Shown here piece by piece: positions 48,927 through 59,253 of a DNA stretch of 64,000 bases; the stretch's first letter is position 1; every line of letters starts with the position of its first letter. This DNA is from Stenotrophomonas sp. YIM B06876. GTDB lineage: Bacteria; Pseudomonadota; Gammaproteobacteria; Xanthomonadales; Xanthomonadaceae. Under the pieces are notes generated by a model. The model was not told the origin of the DNA. It was given only the letters and a program-made list of their open reading frames with translations, and searched no databases. Location of the stretch: NCBI RefSeq assembly GCF_030711595.1, contig NZ_JAUJUJ010000001.1, forward strand, positions 124,001 to 188,000, in the 5' to 3' direction. The position numbers were made by a program, and so were the translations under genes.

Positions 48927-51900
48927 ATGAAGCGAATGCTGATCAACGCCACGCAGGCCGAAGAACTGCGCGTGGCCATCGTCGACGGGCAGACCCTGTA
49001 CGACATCGACATCGAGCAACCGTCGAAGGAACAGAAGAAGTCCAACATCTACAAGGGGCGCATCACCCGGCTGGAGCCGTCGCTTGAAGCGGCCTTCGTC
49101 GAATACGGTGGCGACCGTCACGGCTTTCTGCCGCTGAAGGAAATTTCCCGCGATTACTTCCAGACCGGCGTCGATCCCAACAAGGCCGGCATCAAGGAAC
49201 TCCTGCGCGAAGGCCAGGAAATCGTGGTGCAGGTGGACAAGGATGAACGCGGCAACAAGGGCGCCGCGCTGACCACGTTCATCTCGCTGGCCGGCCGCTA
49301 CATGGTGCTGATGCCGAACTCCCCCAGCGCCGGCGGCGTGTCGCGCCGGATCGAAGGCGAGGACCGCGCGGCACTGAAGGACGCGCTGGACAAGCTCGAC
49401 ATCCCCGAGGACATGGGCGTGATCATCCGCACCGCCGGCGTGGGCCGCGATGCCGAGGAACTGCAGTGGGATCTGGATTACCTGTTGCAGGTGTGGCGTT
49501 CGATCGCCGAAGCCGCACTGACCAAGCCGGCGCCATTCCTGATCTACCAGGAATCGCGGCTGATCGTGCGCGCCCTGCGTGACTACCTGCGCGCCGACGT
49601 GGGCGAGATCCTGGTCGACACCGAAGAGCTGTACGAGACCGCGCGCGAGTTCATGCAGCAGGTGATGCCGCAGACGCTGCGCAAGCTCAAGCATTACAAA
49701 GACGACATTCCGCTGTTCAACCGCTTCCAGATCGAGTCGCAGATCGAGGCGATCTATGAGCGCAACGTGCGCCTGCCCTCGGGCGGCTCGATCGTGGTCG
49801 ACCAGACCGAAGCGCTGACCGCCGTCGACGTGAACTCCTCGCGCGCCACCAAGGGCAGCGACATCGAGGACACCGCGTTCCAGACCAACCTGGAAGCGGC
49901 TGAAGAAGTGGCCCGCCAGTTGCGCCTGCGCGATCTGGGCGGCCTGGTGGTGATCGATTTCATCGACATGTCCTCGTCCAAGCACCAGCGTGAAGTCGAG
50001 AACCGCCTGCAGAGCGCCCTCAAGTACGACCGTGCGCGTGTGCAGCTGGGCCGTATTTCCCGCTTCGGCCTGATGGAAATGAGCCGCCAGCGCCTGCGTC
50101 CCAGCCTGGGCGAGTCCAGCCAGATCGTCTGCCCGCGTTGCGACGGCCATGGCCGCATGCGCAGCGTCGAGTCGCTGTCGCTGTCCATCATCCGCGTCGC
50201 CGAAGAGCACGCGATGAAGGAGAACACCGGGCAGGTGCTGGTCCAGGCTCCGGTGGAAATCGCCAATTACCTGCTCAACGAGAAGCGCAGTGCGCTGCGC
50301 GAGATCGAAAACCGCCACGATGCCCCGATCGTCATCGTCGCCGACGAGCAACTGCATACACCGCATTACGAAGTCACGCGCCTGCGTGAAAACGAGCTGG
50401 GCGAGGAAAGTGGCCGCCCGAGCTACCAGCGCGGCACCCCGCGCAAGCTGCCGGTGCATGCCCTGACCAAGGCCCAGCTCAACATCCCGCCGGCACCGGC
50501 GGTCACCCAGGTCAAGCACAGCCAGCCGGCACCGGTCCGCGAGATTGCGGAAGCCGCCCCGGCCCCGGCCGTCGTGGCTGCGCCCGTCGCGGTTCCGGCC
50601 GCCACCGGCGTGATCGGCTGGCTCAAGCGCATCTTCGGTGCGGAACCGGCCCAGGCCGAGCCGGCATCGCGTCCGCGCCAGGACGGTGCTCGCAACAACC
50701 GCAATGATCGCAATCCGCGCCGCGATGGCAACCGGGACAGCAACCGCAGCGGCAACGGCAACACCCCGTCGCAGGGTCGCAATGGCGGCAACAACGGCAA
50801 GCGCGACGAGCGTCGGGATGAGCGTCGCCAAAACGTTGCAGCGCAGCCCCAGGCAGCCAATCCGCAGTCGGCCAAGCCGCGCAACGAACAGCCGCAGACG
50901 CCCAAGCCGCCGCGCAATGAGCAGCAGCCCAAGCAGTCCAAGCAGCCGCGTCAGCAGACCAACCCCAAGGGCCAGAACGAAACAGAAAAAGCCGCACTGA
51001 ACCCGGGCGAGAAGCCGGCAAAGCAGCAGGAAAGCGGCCGCAACCCGGCACCGCAGCACCCGAGTCCCGCGGCCAATCCGGCCGTTGCGGCCGTTGCGAC
51101 AGTGCCCGCAGTGGCCGCCGAAGTGATCACCCTTCCCGCACCGGCAGCTACGGCCATCGTCGCCACCGAAGCCCAGGCTCCGGTTGCCGCTGATGAAACC
51201 CTGGTGCAGACCGTGGCTGAAGAAAGCGCCACCGCCTCGACCGCGGCCGATGAAGGCCCCGGTGAAGGCAGTGCGCGCCGTCGTCGCGGTCGTCGGGGCG
51301 GTCGTCGCCGTCGTCGTGGCGGCAGCGAGGCTGGCCACGGCACCGAAACCACTGGCCACGATGACGATGGTGCCGATGACAGTGAAGGCGACAATACCGC
51401 CGCCGGCCCGCAGCCGAGCGGCCATCATCCCGAGTTCGACTTCGACGATGAGACCGCCTCGGCTCCGGTCGTGATCCAGCCGCCCGCCGCAGCGCAGCCG
51501 GCCGTTCCCGCATCACCGGTGGTGAAGCAGCCGCTGGCCAGCGAAACCGTGCAGCGCCCGGTCGTGCCGGTCAGCGCCCCGCTGCAGCAGTCGGCCGAAG
51601 TCGCGATGGCGCCAGTGGCAGCGGAACCGGCAGCGGTCATCACCGCCCCGCCCGCAGCGGAAGTGGAAGTTGCCGCCGCCGAAGCTCCGGCTCCGACGGT
51701 GCGCAGCGAGCCGGTGCAGACCAGCATGCTGGACGCGCTGCCTGCCGAGCAGCCGGCCATTCCGGCAGCGGTCGTCGAAGCGGCGACCATCGCTCCCGTC
51801 ACAGAAGCCGCGCCGGCCCCGCAACCGCAGAACGGCTACCTGTTTGCGTCCGCGCCTGCCGCAGAGGCTGCACCGGTCGAGCCGAAGGCAGCGCTGGAGA

Positions 51901-51980
51901 AGCCGGCGCACGCCGATGCAGGCAACGACGACGCGGGCAAAGCCGCCGGAGGCGACGACAAGGACCATCGCGCCAGCTGA
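48927..51980 (+). CDS. rne: Ribonuclease E
   Basis: RNase E is the endonuclease that starts mRNA decay and matures rRNA and tRNA. The 1017-residue protein has an S1 domain (about 37-120), a 5'-sensor region, the catalytic DNase I-like domain with [10 protein letters not shown] and [13 protein letters not shown], and the zinc-link CPRCDGHG. The C-terminal half (from about 520) is low complexity and rich in Arg, Asn, Gln, Pro and Ala, with an Arg/Gly block near 784-799 that should bind RNA or membrane. I start at MKRMLIN, which has an AAGGA ribosome site, rather than 20 codons upstream. Confidence 0.96.
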   Translation: MKRMLINATQAEELRVAIVDGQTLYDIDIEQPSKEQKKSNIYKGRITRLEPSLEAAFVEYGGDRHGFLPLKEISRDYFQTGVDPNKAGIKELLREGQEIVVQVDKDERGNKGAALTTFISLAGRYMVLMPNSPSAGGVSRRIEGEDRAALKDALDKLDIPEDMGVIIRTAGVGRDAEELQWDLDYLLQVWRSIAEAALTKPAPFLIYQESRLIVRALRDYLRADVGEILVDTEELYETAREFMQQVMPQTLRKLKHYKDDIPLFNRFQIESQIEAIYERNVRLPSGGSIVVDQTEALTAVDVNSSRATKGSDIEDTAFQTNLEAAEEVARQLRLRDLGGLVVIDFIDMSSSKHQREVENRLQSALKYDRARVQLGRISRFGLMEMSRQRLRPSLGESSQIVCPRCDGHGRMRSVESLSLSIIRVAEEHAMKENTGQVLVQAPVEIANYLLNEKRSALREIENRHDAPIVIVADEQLHTPHYEVTRLRENELGEESGRPSYQRGTPRKLPVHALTKAQLNIPPAPAVTQVKHSQPAPVREIAEAAPAPAVVAAPVAVPAATGVIGWLKRIFGAEPAQAEPASRPRQDGARNNRNDRNPRRDGNRDSNRSGNGNTPSQGRNGGNNGKRDERRDERRQNVAAQPQAANPQSAKPRNEQPQTPKPPRNEQQPKQSKQPRQQTNPKGQNETEKAALNPGEKPAKQQESGRNPAPQHPSPAANPAVAAVATVPAVAAEVITLPAPAATAIVATEAQAPVAADETLVQTVAEESATASTAADEGPGEGSARRRRGRRGGRRRRRGGSEAGHGTETTGHDDDGADDSEGDNTAAGPQPSGHHPEFDFDDETASAPVVIQPPAAAQPAVPASPVVKQPLASETVQRPVVPVSAPLQQSAEVAMAPVAAEPAAVITAPPAAEVEVAAAEAPAPTVRSEPVQTSMLDALPAEQPAIPAAVVEAATIAPVTEAAPAPQPQNGYLFASAPAAEAAPVEPKAALEKPAHADAGNDDAGKAAGGDDKDHRAS

Positions 51981-52010
51981 CCGGCGCAGGTGGCAAGTGT
52001 TGAAACAGAG

Positions 52011-52037
52011 AAGCGGCCCCACGGGCCGCTTCTTTGT
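52011..52037 (+). terminator. rne terminator
   Basis: A perfect 10-bp stem (52011-52020 with 52024-52033) with a CAC loop and TTTG following lies about 30 bases after the rne stop. The junction is convergent with the response-regulator gene and the hairpin may serve both. Confidence 0.83.
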
Positions 52038-52078
52038 CATGCATCCGATGGCCGGGAAAACACTCCCGCTTCGCGATC

Positions 52079-52726
52079 TCAGAACGGCTTGGCCGGATCG
52101 AGCAGGCCGTACTGGGTCGCCAGACGCGCCAGGGCGATGTTGTCCTGCACTCCGATCTTCTCGAACAGGCGGGCCTTGTGCGTAACGACCGTCTTGGCAC
52201 TCAGGCTCAGGCGTTTGGCGATCTCCTCCTGACGCAATCCCTGGGTCAGCAGCAACGTGACCTCCAGTTCACGCGGAGACAGCGCGTCGAACGGACAGCC
52301 ACCGCCTTCGAGATTGGCCAGCGCCAGGTTTTGCGCCACGCTGCTGCCCAGATAGCGGCGCCCCAGGGCGACGTCGTGCACCGCACGGATCAGCTCCTGG
52401 GCATCACCGCCTTTGCCCACGTAGCCCGAGGCACCGGCCTCCAGCAGCCGCTTGGGCAGCGGGCCATCCTCCAGCACCGACACGATCACCACCCGGGTGC
52501 CGTGGTTGCCCTTGATGATGCGCTCGGTCACTTCCAGCCCACTGACCCCGGGCAGATGCAGATCACACAGCACCACATCCGGTTTCAGCTGCCGGATCTG
52601 CGGCAAGGCTTCCTCGCCACTTTCAGCTTCACCGACGACTTCGATGCCGACTTCGCCGGCAAGAATCATCCGGATGCCGGTGCGCACCAATGCGTGGTCG
52701 TCAACAAGAAAAACCCTGATGGTCAT
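52079..52726 (-). CDS. GacA/UvrY-like response regulator
   Basis: This 215-residue regulator has a receiver domain with the phosphorylation site D55 (VLCDLHLPG), acidic pocket LVDDHALVRTG, and a C-terminal LuxR helix-turn-helix (LSPRELEVTLLLTQGLRQEEIA to KTVVTHKARLFEKIG). The overall shape matches GacA/UvrY. No sensor kinase is adjacent, so it is an orphan in this window. I start at MTIRVFLVDDH, with a GGA element before it. The longer frame upstream is not homologous. It may act through small RNAs, as GacA does, but the targets are unknown. Confidence 0.87.
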   Translation of the reverse strand: MTIRVFLVDDHALVRTGIRMILAGEVGIEVVGEAESGEEALPQIRQLKPDVVLCDLHLPGVSGLEVTERIIKGNHGTRVVIVSVLEDGPLPKRLLEAGASGYVGKGGDAQELIRAVHDVALGRRYLGSSVAQNLALANLEGGGCPFDALSPRELEVTLLLTQGLRQEEIAKRLSLSAKTVVTHKARLFEKIGVQDNIALARLATQYGLLDPAKPF

Positions 52727-53048
52727 TCCAGCATCCCCCGACAGCAGAAAAATAAGCCCGCCCCATTTCGCGTTTGCTACCCGACAAACGGAGGATCCCC
52801 CCTTCACTCCCGCCGCCGGCCGGTTCACGCACACGCGCCATTATCAACCAGAAAGTGGCCAAGCCGGACTTACTCAAGGTCCGGCACGCAGGTTCGAGTG
52901 ACCTCACCCATTGCATCCAGACGGATGCGGGCGGGTGGCCTGCGGTTGGCGCGGCCATTGTCGGGCGCGCAAGCCGCCCGATCTATCAGGGCTCCGCCCA
53001 TCCCAGGCTAGGATTTTTCCGACCTCCGCCGGCTCTTGCGCGAAAGCA
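52727..53048. other. Intergenic region upstream of the response regulator
   Basis: About 320 bases hold the promoter of the response-regulator gene and the 3' end region of the PAP2 gene. A 7-bp hairpin (52863-52869 with 52879-52885) without a T tract is present. No gene or RNA could be supported. Confidence 0.55.
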
Positions 53049-53747
53049 TCAGCGCCCGATCGCCGACCAGGGCGCTCGCCGGCGGAACAGCAACAGGTAC
53101 ACACCGACCACCCACGCCAGCCCAGCGCACCAGCCGCCGAGGATGTCGGACGGGTAATGCACGCCCAGATAGACGCGCGAAAATCCCACCAGAACCGCGA
53201 ACAGCGCCCCCAGCAGCAGCACCGGCCAGCGCCAGCACGTGGGCCACGCCAGCAGCACTAGGATGGCCACCAGTGTCATCGAGCCCATGGCGTGGCCACT
53301 GGGGAAGCTGAAACTGGATTCGGGCGCAATCGACTCCCACAGCCCGGGACGGTCACGCTGGAAGAACGGCTTGCTGGCGAGGTTGAGCAGCGCCGACCCC
53401 ACCACCGCGATGGCCGCAAAGCTGCCCTCGCGCCAATGTCGGCGCGCCAGCAGCAGCGCCACCAGCAGCATATCCAGTGGGATCACGCCCCACTGGTAGC
53501 CGAGCCGGGAGATCCAGACAACGCCGGCATCCAGTCGCGGCGATGCCATCGCGTGCATCCGCCATAACAGCGCATGGTCGAAATGGAAGGCTTCGAACTC
53601 GTGGATTTCATCGGCCAGTGCGACAAACACCGCCAACGGCAGCAACACCCCGACAAACAACAGGACAAAACGCCAGCTGTTGCGGCGCAGCCAGTGGCGG
53701 AAGCCGGCCGCTTCCTCGGGAATGGGATTATCCGCGCTGGCGCGCAT
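53049..53747 (-). CDS. PAP2-family membrane phosphatase
   Basis: This 232-residue inner-membrane protein of about six segments has all three type 2 phosphatidic acid phosphatase motifs: [14 protein letters not shown] and [12 protein letters not shown]. Members remove phosphate from lipids such as undecaprenyl pyrophosphate or phosphatidylglycerol phosphate. Catalytic histidines are intact. Its start lies within the last 20 bases of ispG, so it is translationally linked to it. Because ispG makes the precursor of undecaprenyl phosphate, a role in recycling that lipid is plausible but unproven. Confidence 0.88.
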   Translation of the reverse strand: MRASADNPIPEEAAGFRHWLRRNSWRFVLLFVGVLLPLAVFVALADEIHEFEAFHFDHALLWRMHAMASPRLDAGVVWISRLGYQWGVIPLDMLLVALLLARRHWREGSFAAIAVVGSALLNLASKPFFQRDRPGLWESIAPESSFSFPSGHAMGSMTLVAILVLLAWPTCWRWPVLLLGALFAVLVGFSRVYLGVHYPSDILGGWCAGLAWVVGVYLLLFRRRAPWSAIGR

Positions 53748-54993
53748 ACTTCTGGTCGACGTAGGCGTCGATCAGGGTCACAAATTCCTGGGCGATGTTT
53801 TCGCCGCGCAGCGTCACCGTCTTTTCGCCATCGACAAACACCGGCGCCGCCGGCGCCTCGCCGGTACCCGGCAGTGAAATGCCGATATTGGCGTGACGCG
53901 ACTCACCCGGTCCGTTGACGATGCAGCCCATCACCGCCAGGGTCATGTTCTCGGCGCCGGGATGGCTGACCTTCCATTCCGGCATCTTCGCGCGGACATG
54001 GTTCTGCACCACGCCGGCCAGCTCCTGGAAGAATTCGGACGTGGTACGACCGCAGCCGGGACAGGCCGTCACCAGCGGGGTGAACGCCCGCTGCCCGGTG
54101 GTCTGCAGCAGCTCCTGGGCGACGATCACCTCGGCCGTGCGCGACTGCCCCGGTTCGGGCGTCAGCGAGATGCGGATGGTGTCGCCGATACCCTCCTGCA
54201 GCAGCACCGCCAGCGCCGCCGCCGAGGCGACGATGCCCTTGCTGCCGATGCCCGCTTCGGTCAGGCCCAGGTGCAGGGCGAAGTCGGAGCGCTGGGCAAG
54301 ATCCCGGTACACCGCGATCAGTTCCTGTACGCCGCTGACCTTGGCCGACAGCACGATGCGATCACGCGCAAGGCCCAGTTCCACCGCGGTTTCGGCCGAC
54401 TCCAGCGCCGAGCGGATCAACGCCTCGCGCAGTACCCGGCTGGCATCCCACGGCTGCTCACGGCGACTGTTCTCGTCCATCAGCCGCGCGGCCAGCGCCT
54501 GGTCCAGCGAGCCCCAGTTGGCGCCGATGCGCACCGGCTTGTTGTAGCGGATCGCAAACTCGATCAGCTGTGCGAACTGGGTGTCTTTCTTCTTGCCGAA
54601 ACCGACGTTGCCCGGATTGATCCGGTACTTGGCCAAGGCCTCGGCGCAGGCCGGCTCCCGGGTCAGCAGCTGATGACCGTTGTAATGGAAATCACCGATC
54701 AGCGGCACCTCGATGCCCATCATCGCCAGCTTCTCGACGATGCGCGGAATGGCAGCGGCCGACTCGGGATTGTTGACCGTCAAGCGCACCATTTCCGATC
54801 CGGCACGCCACAGTTCTGCGACCTGCTTGACGCTGGAAGCGACATCGGCGGTATCGGTATTGGTCATCGACTGCACCACAATCGGCGAGCCTCCGCCCAC
54901 CTTCACCCCGCCGATATCGACGGAGCGGGTAATGCGGCGGGGCCACGCGGTAGCATCGGTGGGCGGAGTCGGTCGGGTCACGGCGTCATGCAT
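53728..54993 (-). CDS. ispG: 4-hydroxy-3-methylbut-2-enyl diphosphate synthase
   Basis: IspG is a 4Fe-4S enzyme of the MEP isoprenoid pathway that converts MEcPP to HMBPP. The 421-residue product has the TIM barrel ([13 protein letters not shown] at the start of the domain) and the C-terminal cluster domain with CPGC and the [10 protein letters not shown] motif. In E. coli ispG is next to rodZ. Here it has moved to a separate place. A TAAAAT hexamer ends seven bases before the ATG, with no ribosome site between. Confidence 0.96.
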   Translation of the reverse strand: MHDAVTRPTPPTDATAWPRRITRSVDIGGVKVGGGSPIVVQSMTNTDTADVASSVKQVAELWRAGSEMVRLTVNNPESAAAIPRIVEKLAMMGIEVPLIGDFHYNGHQLLTREPACAEALAKYRINPGNVGFGKKKDTQFAQLIEFAIRYNKPVRIGANWGSLDQALAARLMDENSRREQPWDASRVLREALIRSALESAETAVELGLARDRIVLSAKVSGVQELIAVYRDLAQRSDFALHLGLTEAGIGSKGIVASAAALAVLLQEGIGDTIRISLTPEPGQSRTAEVIVAQELLQTTGQRAFTPLVTACPGCGRTTSEFFQELAGVVQNHVRAKMPEWKVSHPGAENMTLAVMGCIVNGPGESRHANIGISLPGTGEAPAAPVFVDGEKTVTLRGENIAQEFVTLIDAYVDQKYARQRG

Positions 54994-54999
54994 GGCGCC

Positions 55000-55005
55000 A
55001 TTTTA
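55000..55005 (-). promoter_or_regulatory. Predicted -10 of ispG, leaderless configuration
   Basis: TAAAAT on the minus strand is followed by six bases and the ispG ATG. The start site would then coincide with the A of the ATG. No clear -35 hexamer is visible. Confidence 0.4.
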
Positions 55006-55095
55006 GCGCGGCCCGTGCCTGCCCGGCCATGAATCGCCCACGCTGATACCCGGCCCTGTAGCGGATGGTTGCAGGCACTGGCATCGGCGAACGCA

Positions 55096-55101
55096 TACGA
55101 T
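55096..55101 (+). promoter_or_regulatory. Possible -10 of regB
   Basis: TACGAT is followed by seven bases and the regB ATG, again with no ribosome site. The best -35-like hexamer, TTGCAG, lies 21 bp upstream, which is too far, so this is weak. Confidence 0.3.
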
Positions 55102-55108
55102 TCACACC

Positions 55109-56335
55109 ATGCAAACCCACGACACCTCATTCCTGCGCACCCTGTGCAGCCTGCGCTGGCTGGCCACAGCCGGACAGGCGGCCACCATCCTGGTAGCCAC
55201 CTGGCTGTTGCGGCTGGAACTGCCCCAGCAGCCATTGTGGGCCGGCGTGGCGGTGCTGGCGCTGTTCAACCTGTATGTGCAGCTGCGGGTACACGACGCC
55301 GACCCCGCGCCTGTGACCGCCTTCGGCCATATCCTGGTCGATGTGACCGTGCTGACCTGGATGATCGGCTGGAGCGGCGGCATCGCCAATCCGTTCGGCT
55401 CGCTGTTCCTGATCCTGATCGCGCTGGCGGCGCTGGCCCTGCCGCTGCGCTGGACACTGGCGGTGGCGGCGGCCTGCGTGGGCGGCTATGCACTCAGCGC
55501 GATCTTCGGCATGCCGCTGCAGGGCGGACGCTTCGACGTGATGGCGCTGCATCTGTGGGGAACGGCTGCCAGCTTCCTGATTTCCAGCGCGGTGGTGCTG
55601 GTCTTCTCCACCCGCCTTGCGCTTGCGTTGCGCGAACGCGAGCGTGAACTCGCCTTGCTGCGCGAGCGCTTTGCCCGCAATGAAGGCATTGTCGCGCTGG
55701 CGACCCACGCCGCGTCGGTCGCGCATGAATTGAACACGCCGCTGGCGACGATGACCCTGCTGACCGACGACATTGCCGAACAGAGCGAAAGCAGTGAAGT
55801 GCGTGACGACGTGGAAACACTGCGCGAGCTGCTGGTGCAATGCCGCGAGCGGGTGCTGGCGCTGGCCAAACCGGCGGCCGGCAATGTGCCCGGACGCGAG
55901 CCGGTGACGTTGCCGCAGGTGCTGGAGCAATGGCGCCTGGTGCGCCCCACCATTGCCCTCAAGCGCAATGACGATGCGCCGCTGCAGCTGCCCCTGGACC
56001 CGGGCATCGGCCACCTGTTGATGGTGCTGCTGAACAATGCCGCCGATGCCGGCGAGAAGGCCGGGCGGCCACAGGTCGACCTGTCACTGCGCATCGAAGG
56101 CGACCACCTGGTCGGCGAAGTGCGCGACTACGGCCACGGCTTCGACGCGCGCCAGGCGGTGCTGCCCGGGACATTGTTCAACAGCGGAAAAACCGACGGC
56201 CTGGGCGTGGGCCTGGCCCTGTCCCACGCTACGATTGAGCGCCTGGAAGGCGAGCTGTGGATGCGCCCGGCCAACGGCGCCGGCACCCGCGTCGGCTTCC
56301 GCCTGCCCCTGTTCCCTCGAGAGACTGCCGCATGA
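55109..56335 (+). CDS. regB: RegB/PrrB-family redox sensor histidine kinase
   Basis: This 408-residue kinase has six N-terminal membrane segments and carries the ubiquinone-binding motif GGIANPF (residues 90-96) of the RegB family. The H-box is HAASVAHELNTPLATM with phospho-accepting H206. C245 (LLVQCRERV) lies where the redox-active cysteine of RegB is expected. The ATPase domain shows NNAADAG and GLGVGLALSH. RegB senses the quinone pool and oxygen. Its stop overlaps the regA start (ATGA). Confidence 0.9.
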   Translation: MQTHDTSFLRTLCSLRWLATAGQAATILVATWLLRLELPQQPLWAGVAVLALFNLYVQLRVHDADPAPVTAFGHILVDVTVLTWMIGWSGGIANPFGSLFLILIALAALALPLRWTLAVAAACVGGYALSAIFGMPLQGGRFDVMALHLWGTAASFLISSAVVLVFSTRLALALRERERELALLRERFARNEGIVALATHAASVAHELNTPLATMTLLTDDIAEQSESSEVRDDVETLRELLVQCRERVLALAKPAAGNVPGREPVTLPQVLEQWRLVRPTIALKRNDDAPLQLPLDPGIGHLLMVLLNNAADAGEKAGRPQVDLSLRIEGDHLVGEVRDYGHGFDARQAVLPGTLFNSGKTDGLGVGLALSHATIERLEGELWMRPANGAGTRVGFRLPLFPRETAA

Positions 56336-56904
56336 CCTCCTTCGTCCCCGCTGCCAACCCGGCAACGCATGGCCTGCTGGTCGACGACGACCAGCTCTAC
56401 CTGCGTACCCTGCAGCGCAGCCTCGCCCGCCAGGGCCTGGAAACCGTTACCGCCAGCGACACCCCCTCGGCGTTGCTGCTGGCCCGGCAACAACCGCCCG
56501 CGTTCGCGTTGATCGACCTCAAACTGGGCGCCGAATCCGGCCTGACCCTGATCCAGCCGCTGCGCGCGCTGCGCGAGGATATGCGCATCCTGCTGGTGAC
56601 CGGCTATGCCAGCATCGCCACCGCGGTGGAGGCGATCAAGCTGGGCGCCGACGACTACCTGCCCAAGCCGGCCACGGTACAGATGATCCTGCGCGCGCTG
56701 GGCGAGGATGACGACGGCCCGGCTGATGACGGCGAACTCGAACCGCCCGATGCGATGACCCCGATCAGCCGCCTGCAGTGGGAGCACATCCAGCAGGCGA
56801 TGCACGAAACCGGCGGCAATGTGTCGGCGGCCGCGCGCCTGCTCGGCATGCACCGGCGCTCACTGCAGCGCAAACTGGCCAAGCGCCCCAGCCCCGGCGC
56901 GTGA
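56332..56904 (+). CDS. regA: RegA/PrrA-family response regulator
   Basis: RegA is the partner of RegB and in alphaproteobacteria controls respiration, carbon and nitrogen fixation genes. The 190-residue protein has a receiver domain with D62 (FALIDLKLG) and a Fis-type DNA-binding helix-turn-helix (GNVSAAARLLGMHRRSLQRKL) that closely fits the highly conserved family tail. The four-base overlap with regB shows co-translation. No redox target can be picked out from the window, though the two cytochromes and ferredoxin are candidates. The 258 bases after it, up to pgi, hold no gene. Confidence 0.9.
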   Translation: MTSFVPAANPATHGLLVDDDQLYLRTLQRSLARQGLETVTASDTPSALLLARQQPPAFALIDLKLGAESGLTLIQPLRALREDMRILLVTGYASIATAVEAIKLGADDYLPKPATVQMILRALGEDDDGPADDGELEPPDAMTPISRLQWEHIQQAMHETGGNVSAAARLLGMHRRSLQRKLAKRPSPGA

Positions 56905-57162
56905 TCGCCTCCACGCATTCGCGTATCAGCCCCTGATTTGCCGGGCGATCCCTGCGGGCGCCCACCATCACCGGGATTCCGCGCCGCCTGGCGGCGCCGC
57001 TGCCCGCCTGGTCTACAAGGGGAGCTGTTCCGCCCAAGGGCTCCGAGGGGCCGCACAGTGGGTCATTCGGACTTCGCTCAGCTGCTTCGCGCTCCGCCGG
57101 CATCCGCCGCGATGGGGTGGATGCGCGCTACAGAGAGGACTGGCGGAGGTGCCAGGCGCCGA

Positions 57163-58698
57163 TCACCGCACTTCAGGCGCGCGTTGGCGCGTGAGCTGTG
57201 CCAGCAACTCGCGCGTCACCGGGTCCGTGACCGCGGCGGCCTGTCCCTGCAGCGCCGGCAGCAACTGGCTGGCCAGGTGCTTGCCCAGCTCCACGCCGAA
57301 CTGGTCGAAGGCGTTGATGTTCCAGATCAGCGACTGCACGTACACGGCGTGTTCGTACATCGCGATCAGCGCGCCCAGCGCGTGCGGAGTCAGTGCATCG
57401 AGCAGGATCAGCGTGCTCGGGCGGCCGCCCGGGTAATCGCGATGCGGATCGTCACTGCCCTGGCCGTTGGCCAGCGCCTCGGTCTGCGCCAGCAGGTTGG
57501 CCATCAGCGCCTGGTGGTTGAGCACGTAGGGATCATCGTTGTGGACGCAACCGATGAAATCGGCCGGAACCACGCTGGTGCCCTGGTGCAGCGCCTGGAA
57601 GAAACTGTGCTGCACATCGGTGCCCGCCCCGCCCCACCATACCGGCACGGTGTCGCAGGCCACCGGGCTGCCATCGAGCTGCACGCGTTTGCCCAGACTC
57701 TCCATCAGCAGCTGCTGCAGATAGGCCGGCAGCAACGCCAGACGCTGGTCATAGGTCATCACCGCCTGCGTGGCGTACCCGAGCAGGTTGCGATTCCAGA
57801 TATCGGTTAGTGCATGCAGCACCGGCAGGTTCTGCGCGAGCGGTGCGTTCAGCGCATGCTCGTCCATCTGCGCGGCACCGGCCAGCAACTGCTCGAAGCA
57901 CTCGAAACCGATGGCCAGCGCAATCGGGAACCCCACCGCGGACCACAACGAGTAGCGACCGCCGACCCAGTCCCACATCGGCAACACGTGCTCCGGTGCG
58001 ATCGCGAACGCCTTGGCCGCACGCCCCGGGTTGGCGCTGACCGCGTACAGACGTTCGCTGCCACCCAGCCAGTCATGCAGGATCTGCCCGTTGAGCAGGG
58101 TTTCCTGGGTGCCAAAGGTTTTTGAAATCACGATGCCGGCGGTAGTGGCCGGATCCAGCGTGGCGAGCGTGCGTTGCATCGCCGCGCCATCGACGTTGGA
58201 GACGAAGTGCACCCGGAACCGCGCGCCGGTCACCGGACGCAGCGCATCGGCCACCAGTCGCGGGCCGAGATCGGAGCCGCCGATGCCGACGCTGACGATA
58301 TCGGTGACGCGGGTGCTTTCCAGCGCGCGGACCAGTTCGCCCATCTGCTGGCGCACCCGCGCCGCCTCGGCATAGGCCGCGCGCGCGGCCGGCGCGTCAC
58401 AGCTGTCGCCCCGCAAGGCGGTGTGCAGCGCGGCACGGTCTTCGGTCACATTGACCTTCTCGCCACGGAACAGTCGCTGGAAACCGCCGGCGACATCGCG
58501 CTCGGCGGCCAGCTGCAACAGCGCATCCAATGCCGCGCGATCGTACTTCTGCCGCGCAAAGTTGCAGTACAACGGGCCGACGCGCACCGCCAGCGCCACC
58601 GCACGGTCCGGCTCGGAAGCCAACAGCGAGGAGATGCCCGTACCGCGCAAACGTTGGGCATGCGAGTGCAGCGCGTCGAATCCGGTGTTTTTGATCAT
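57163..58698 (-). CDS. pgi: Glucose-6-phosphate isomerase
   Basis: Pgi interconverts glucose-6-phosphate and fructose-6-phosphate. The 511-residue protein has both family signatures, [13 protein letters not shown] and the C-terminal [19 protein letters not shown] region, as well as the catalytic [10 protein letters not shown]. It is shorter than the E. coli enzyme (549) but within the xanthomonad range. Its start overlaps the panD stop by four bases, so a glycolysis gene ends the pantothenate transcript. Confidence 0.96.
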   Translation of the reverse strand: MIKNTGFDALHSHAQRLRGTGISSLLASEPDRAVALAVRVGPLYCNFARQKYDRAALDALLQLAAERDVAGGFQRLFRGEKVNVTEDRAALHTALRGDSCDAPAARAAYAEAARVRQQMGELVRALESTRVTDIVSVGIGGSDLGPRLVADALRPVTGARFRVHFVSNVDGAAMQRTLATLDPATTAGIVISKTFGTQETLLNGQILHDWLGGSERLYAVSANPGRAAKAFAIAPEHVLPMWDWVGGRYSLWSAVGFPIALAIGFECFEQLLAGAAQMDEHALNAPLAQNLPVLHALTDIWNRNLLGYATQAVMTYDQRLALLPAYLQQLLMESLGKRVQLDGSPVACDTVPVWWGGAGTDVQHSFFQALHQGTSVVPADFIGCVHNDDPYVLNHQALMANLLAQTEALANGQGSDDPHRDYPGGRPSTLILLDALTPHALGALIAMYEHAVYVQSLIWNINAFDQFGVELGKHLASQLLPALQGQAAAVTDPVTRELLAQLTRQRAPEVR

Positions 58699-59075
58699 GC
58701 GGCCTGCGTGGGAATCGTATCGTTGGTGTGGGTGATGCGGTTGTTGCCATCCACATAGACCAGCTTGGGACGGAACGCATCGGCCTCAGCTTCGCTCATG
58801 CTGGCGAAAGCGGCAATGATGATGATGTCACCCACCTGCACATGGCGTGCAGCGCCGCCATTCAGCGACACAACGCCGCTGCCGGCTTCGGCGCGGATCG
58901 CATAGGTGGAGAAACGCGCCCCATTGGTGACGTCCCAGATATGCACCTGCTCGAACTCACGGATGCCGGTGGCGGCCAGCAGATCGTCGTCGATCGCGAT
59001 GGAACCTTCGTAGTTCAGTTCGGAATGGGTGACGGTGGCGCGGTGGATTTTGGTTTTAAGCAAGGAAAGCTGCAT
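58695..59075 (-). CDS. panD: Aspartate 1-decarboxylase
   Basis: PanD makes beta-alanine from aspartate for pantothenate synthesis. The 126-residue zymogen cleaves itself between G24 and S25 (YEGSIAID) to form the pyruvoyl group, and the catalytic residues around it are conserved. The start at [20 protein letters not shown] is the family N-terminus. A 47-codon in-frame extension crosses a promoter-like region and is rejected. No ribosome site is visible. It is separated from panC by 178 bases containing a hairpin and a possible promoter. Confidence 0.96.
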   Translation of the reverse strand: MQLSLLKTKIHRATVTHSELNYEGSIAIDDDLLAATGIREFEQVHIWDVTNGARFSTYAIRAEAGSGVVSLNGGAARHVQVGDIIIIAAFASMSEAEADAFRPKLVYVDGNNRITHTNDTIPTQAA

Positions 59076-59110
59076 GGGAATCGCGGAACTGCCGGCAGGG
59101 GAAGGCGCGC

Positions 59111-59119
59111 AGTCTAGCA
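59111..59119 (-). promoter_or_regulatory. Possible internal promoter for panD-pgi
   Basis: The extended -10 element TGC-TAGACT on the minus strand would start transcription about 30 bases before panD. The -35 region is weak, as is common for extended -10 promoters. It lies downstream of the panC hairpin. Confidence 0.45.
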
Positions 59120-59179
59120 CCGCTGTCGCCCCTGCCAGAACTGCCACCGGTGGTGCATCTGGCCTGCACTTCCCGGCAT

Positions 59180-59208
59180 GCAAATGGCGCCACCACGGCG
59201 CCATTTGC
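59180..59208 (-). other. 12-bp hairpin between panC and panD
   Basis: A perfect 12-bp stem (59180-59191 with 59197-59208) with a five-base loop lies 45 bases past the panC stop. No T tract follows on the minus strand, so it is more likely a processing or stability element than a strong terminator. Confidence 0.65.
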
Positions 59209-59253
59209 GGTCCCACCCGAGGGCCATGCTGGACAGCGACTGTCCTGCGGCCA

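Noticed and set aside
50951-51394. Ala/Ser/Arg-rich frame within the rne scaffold region
   Set aside because: Low complexity arises from the RNase E C-terminal region on the other strand.
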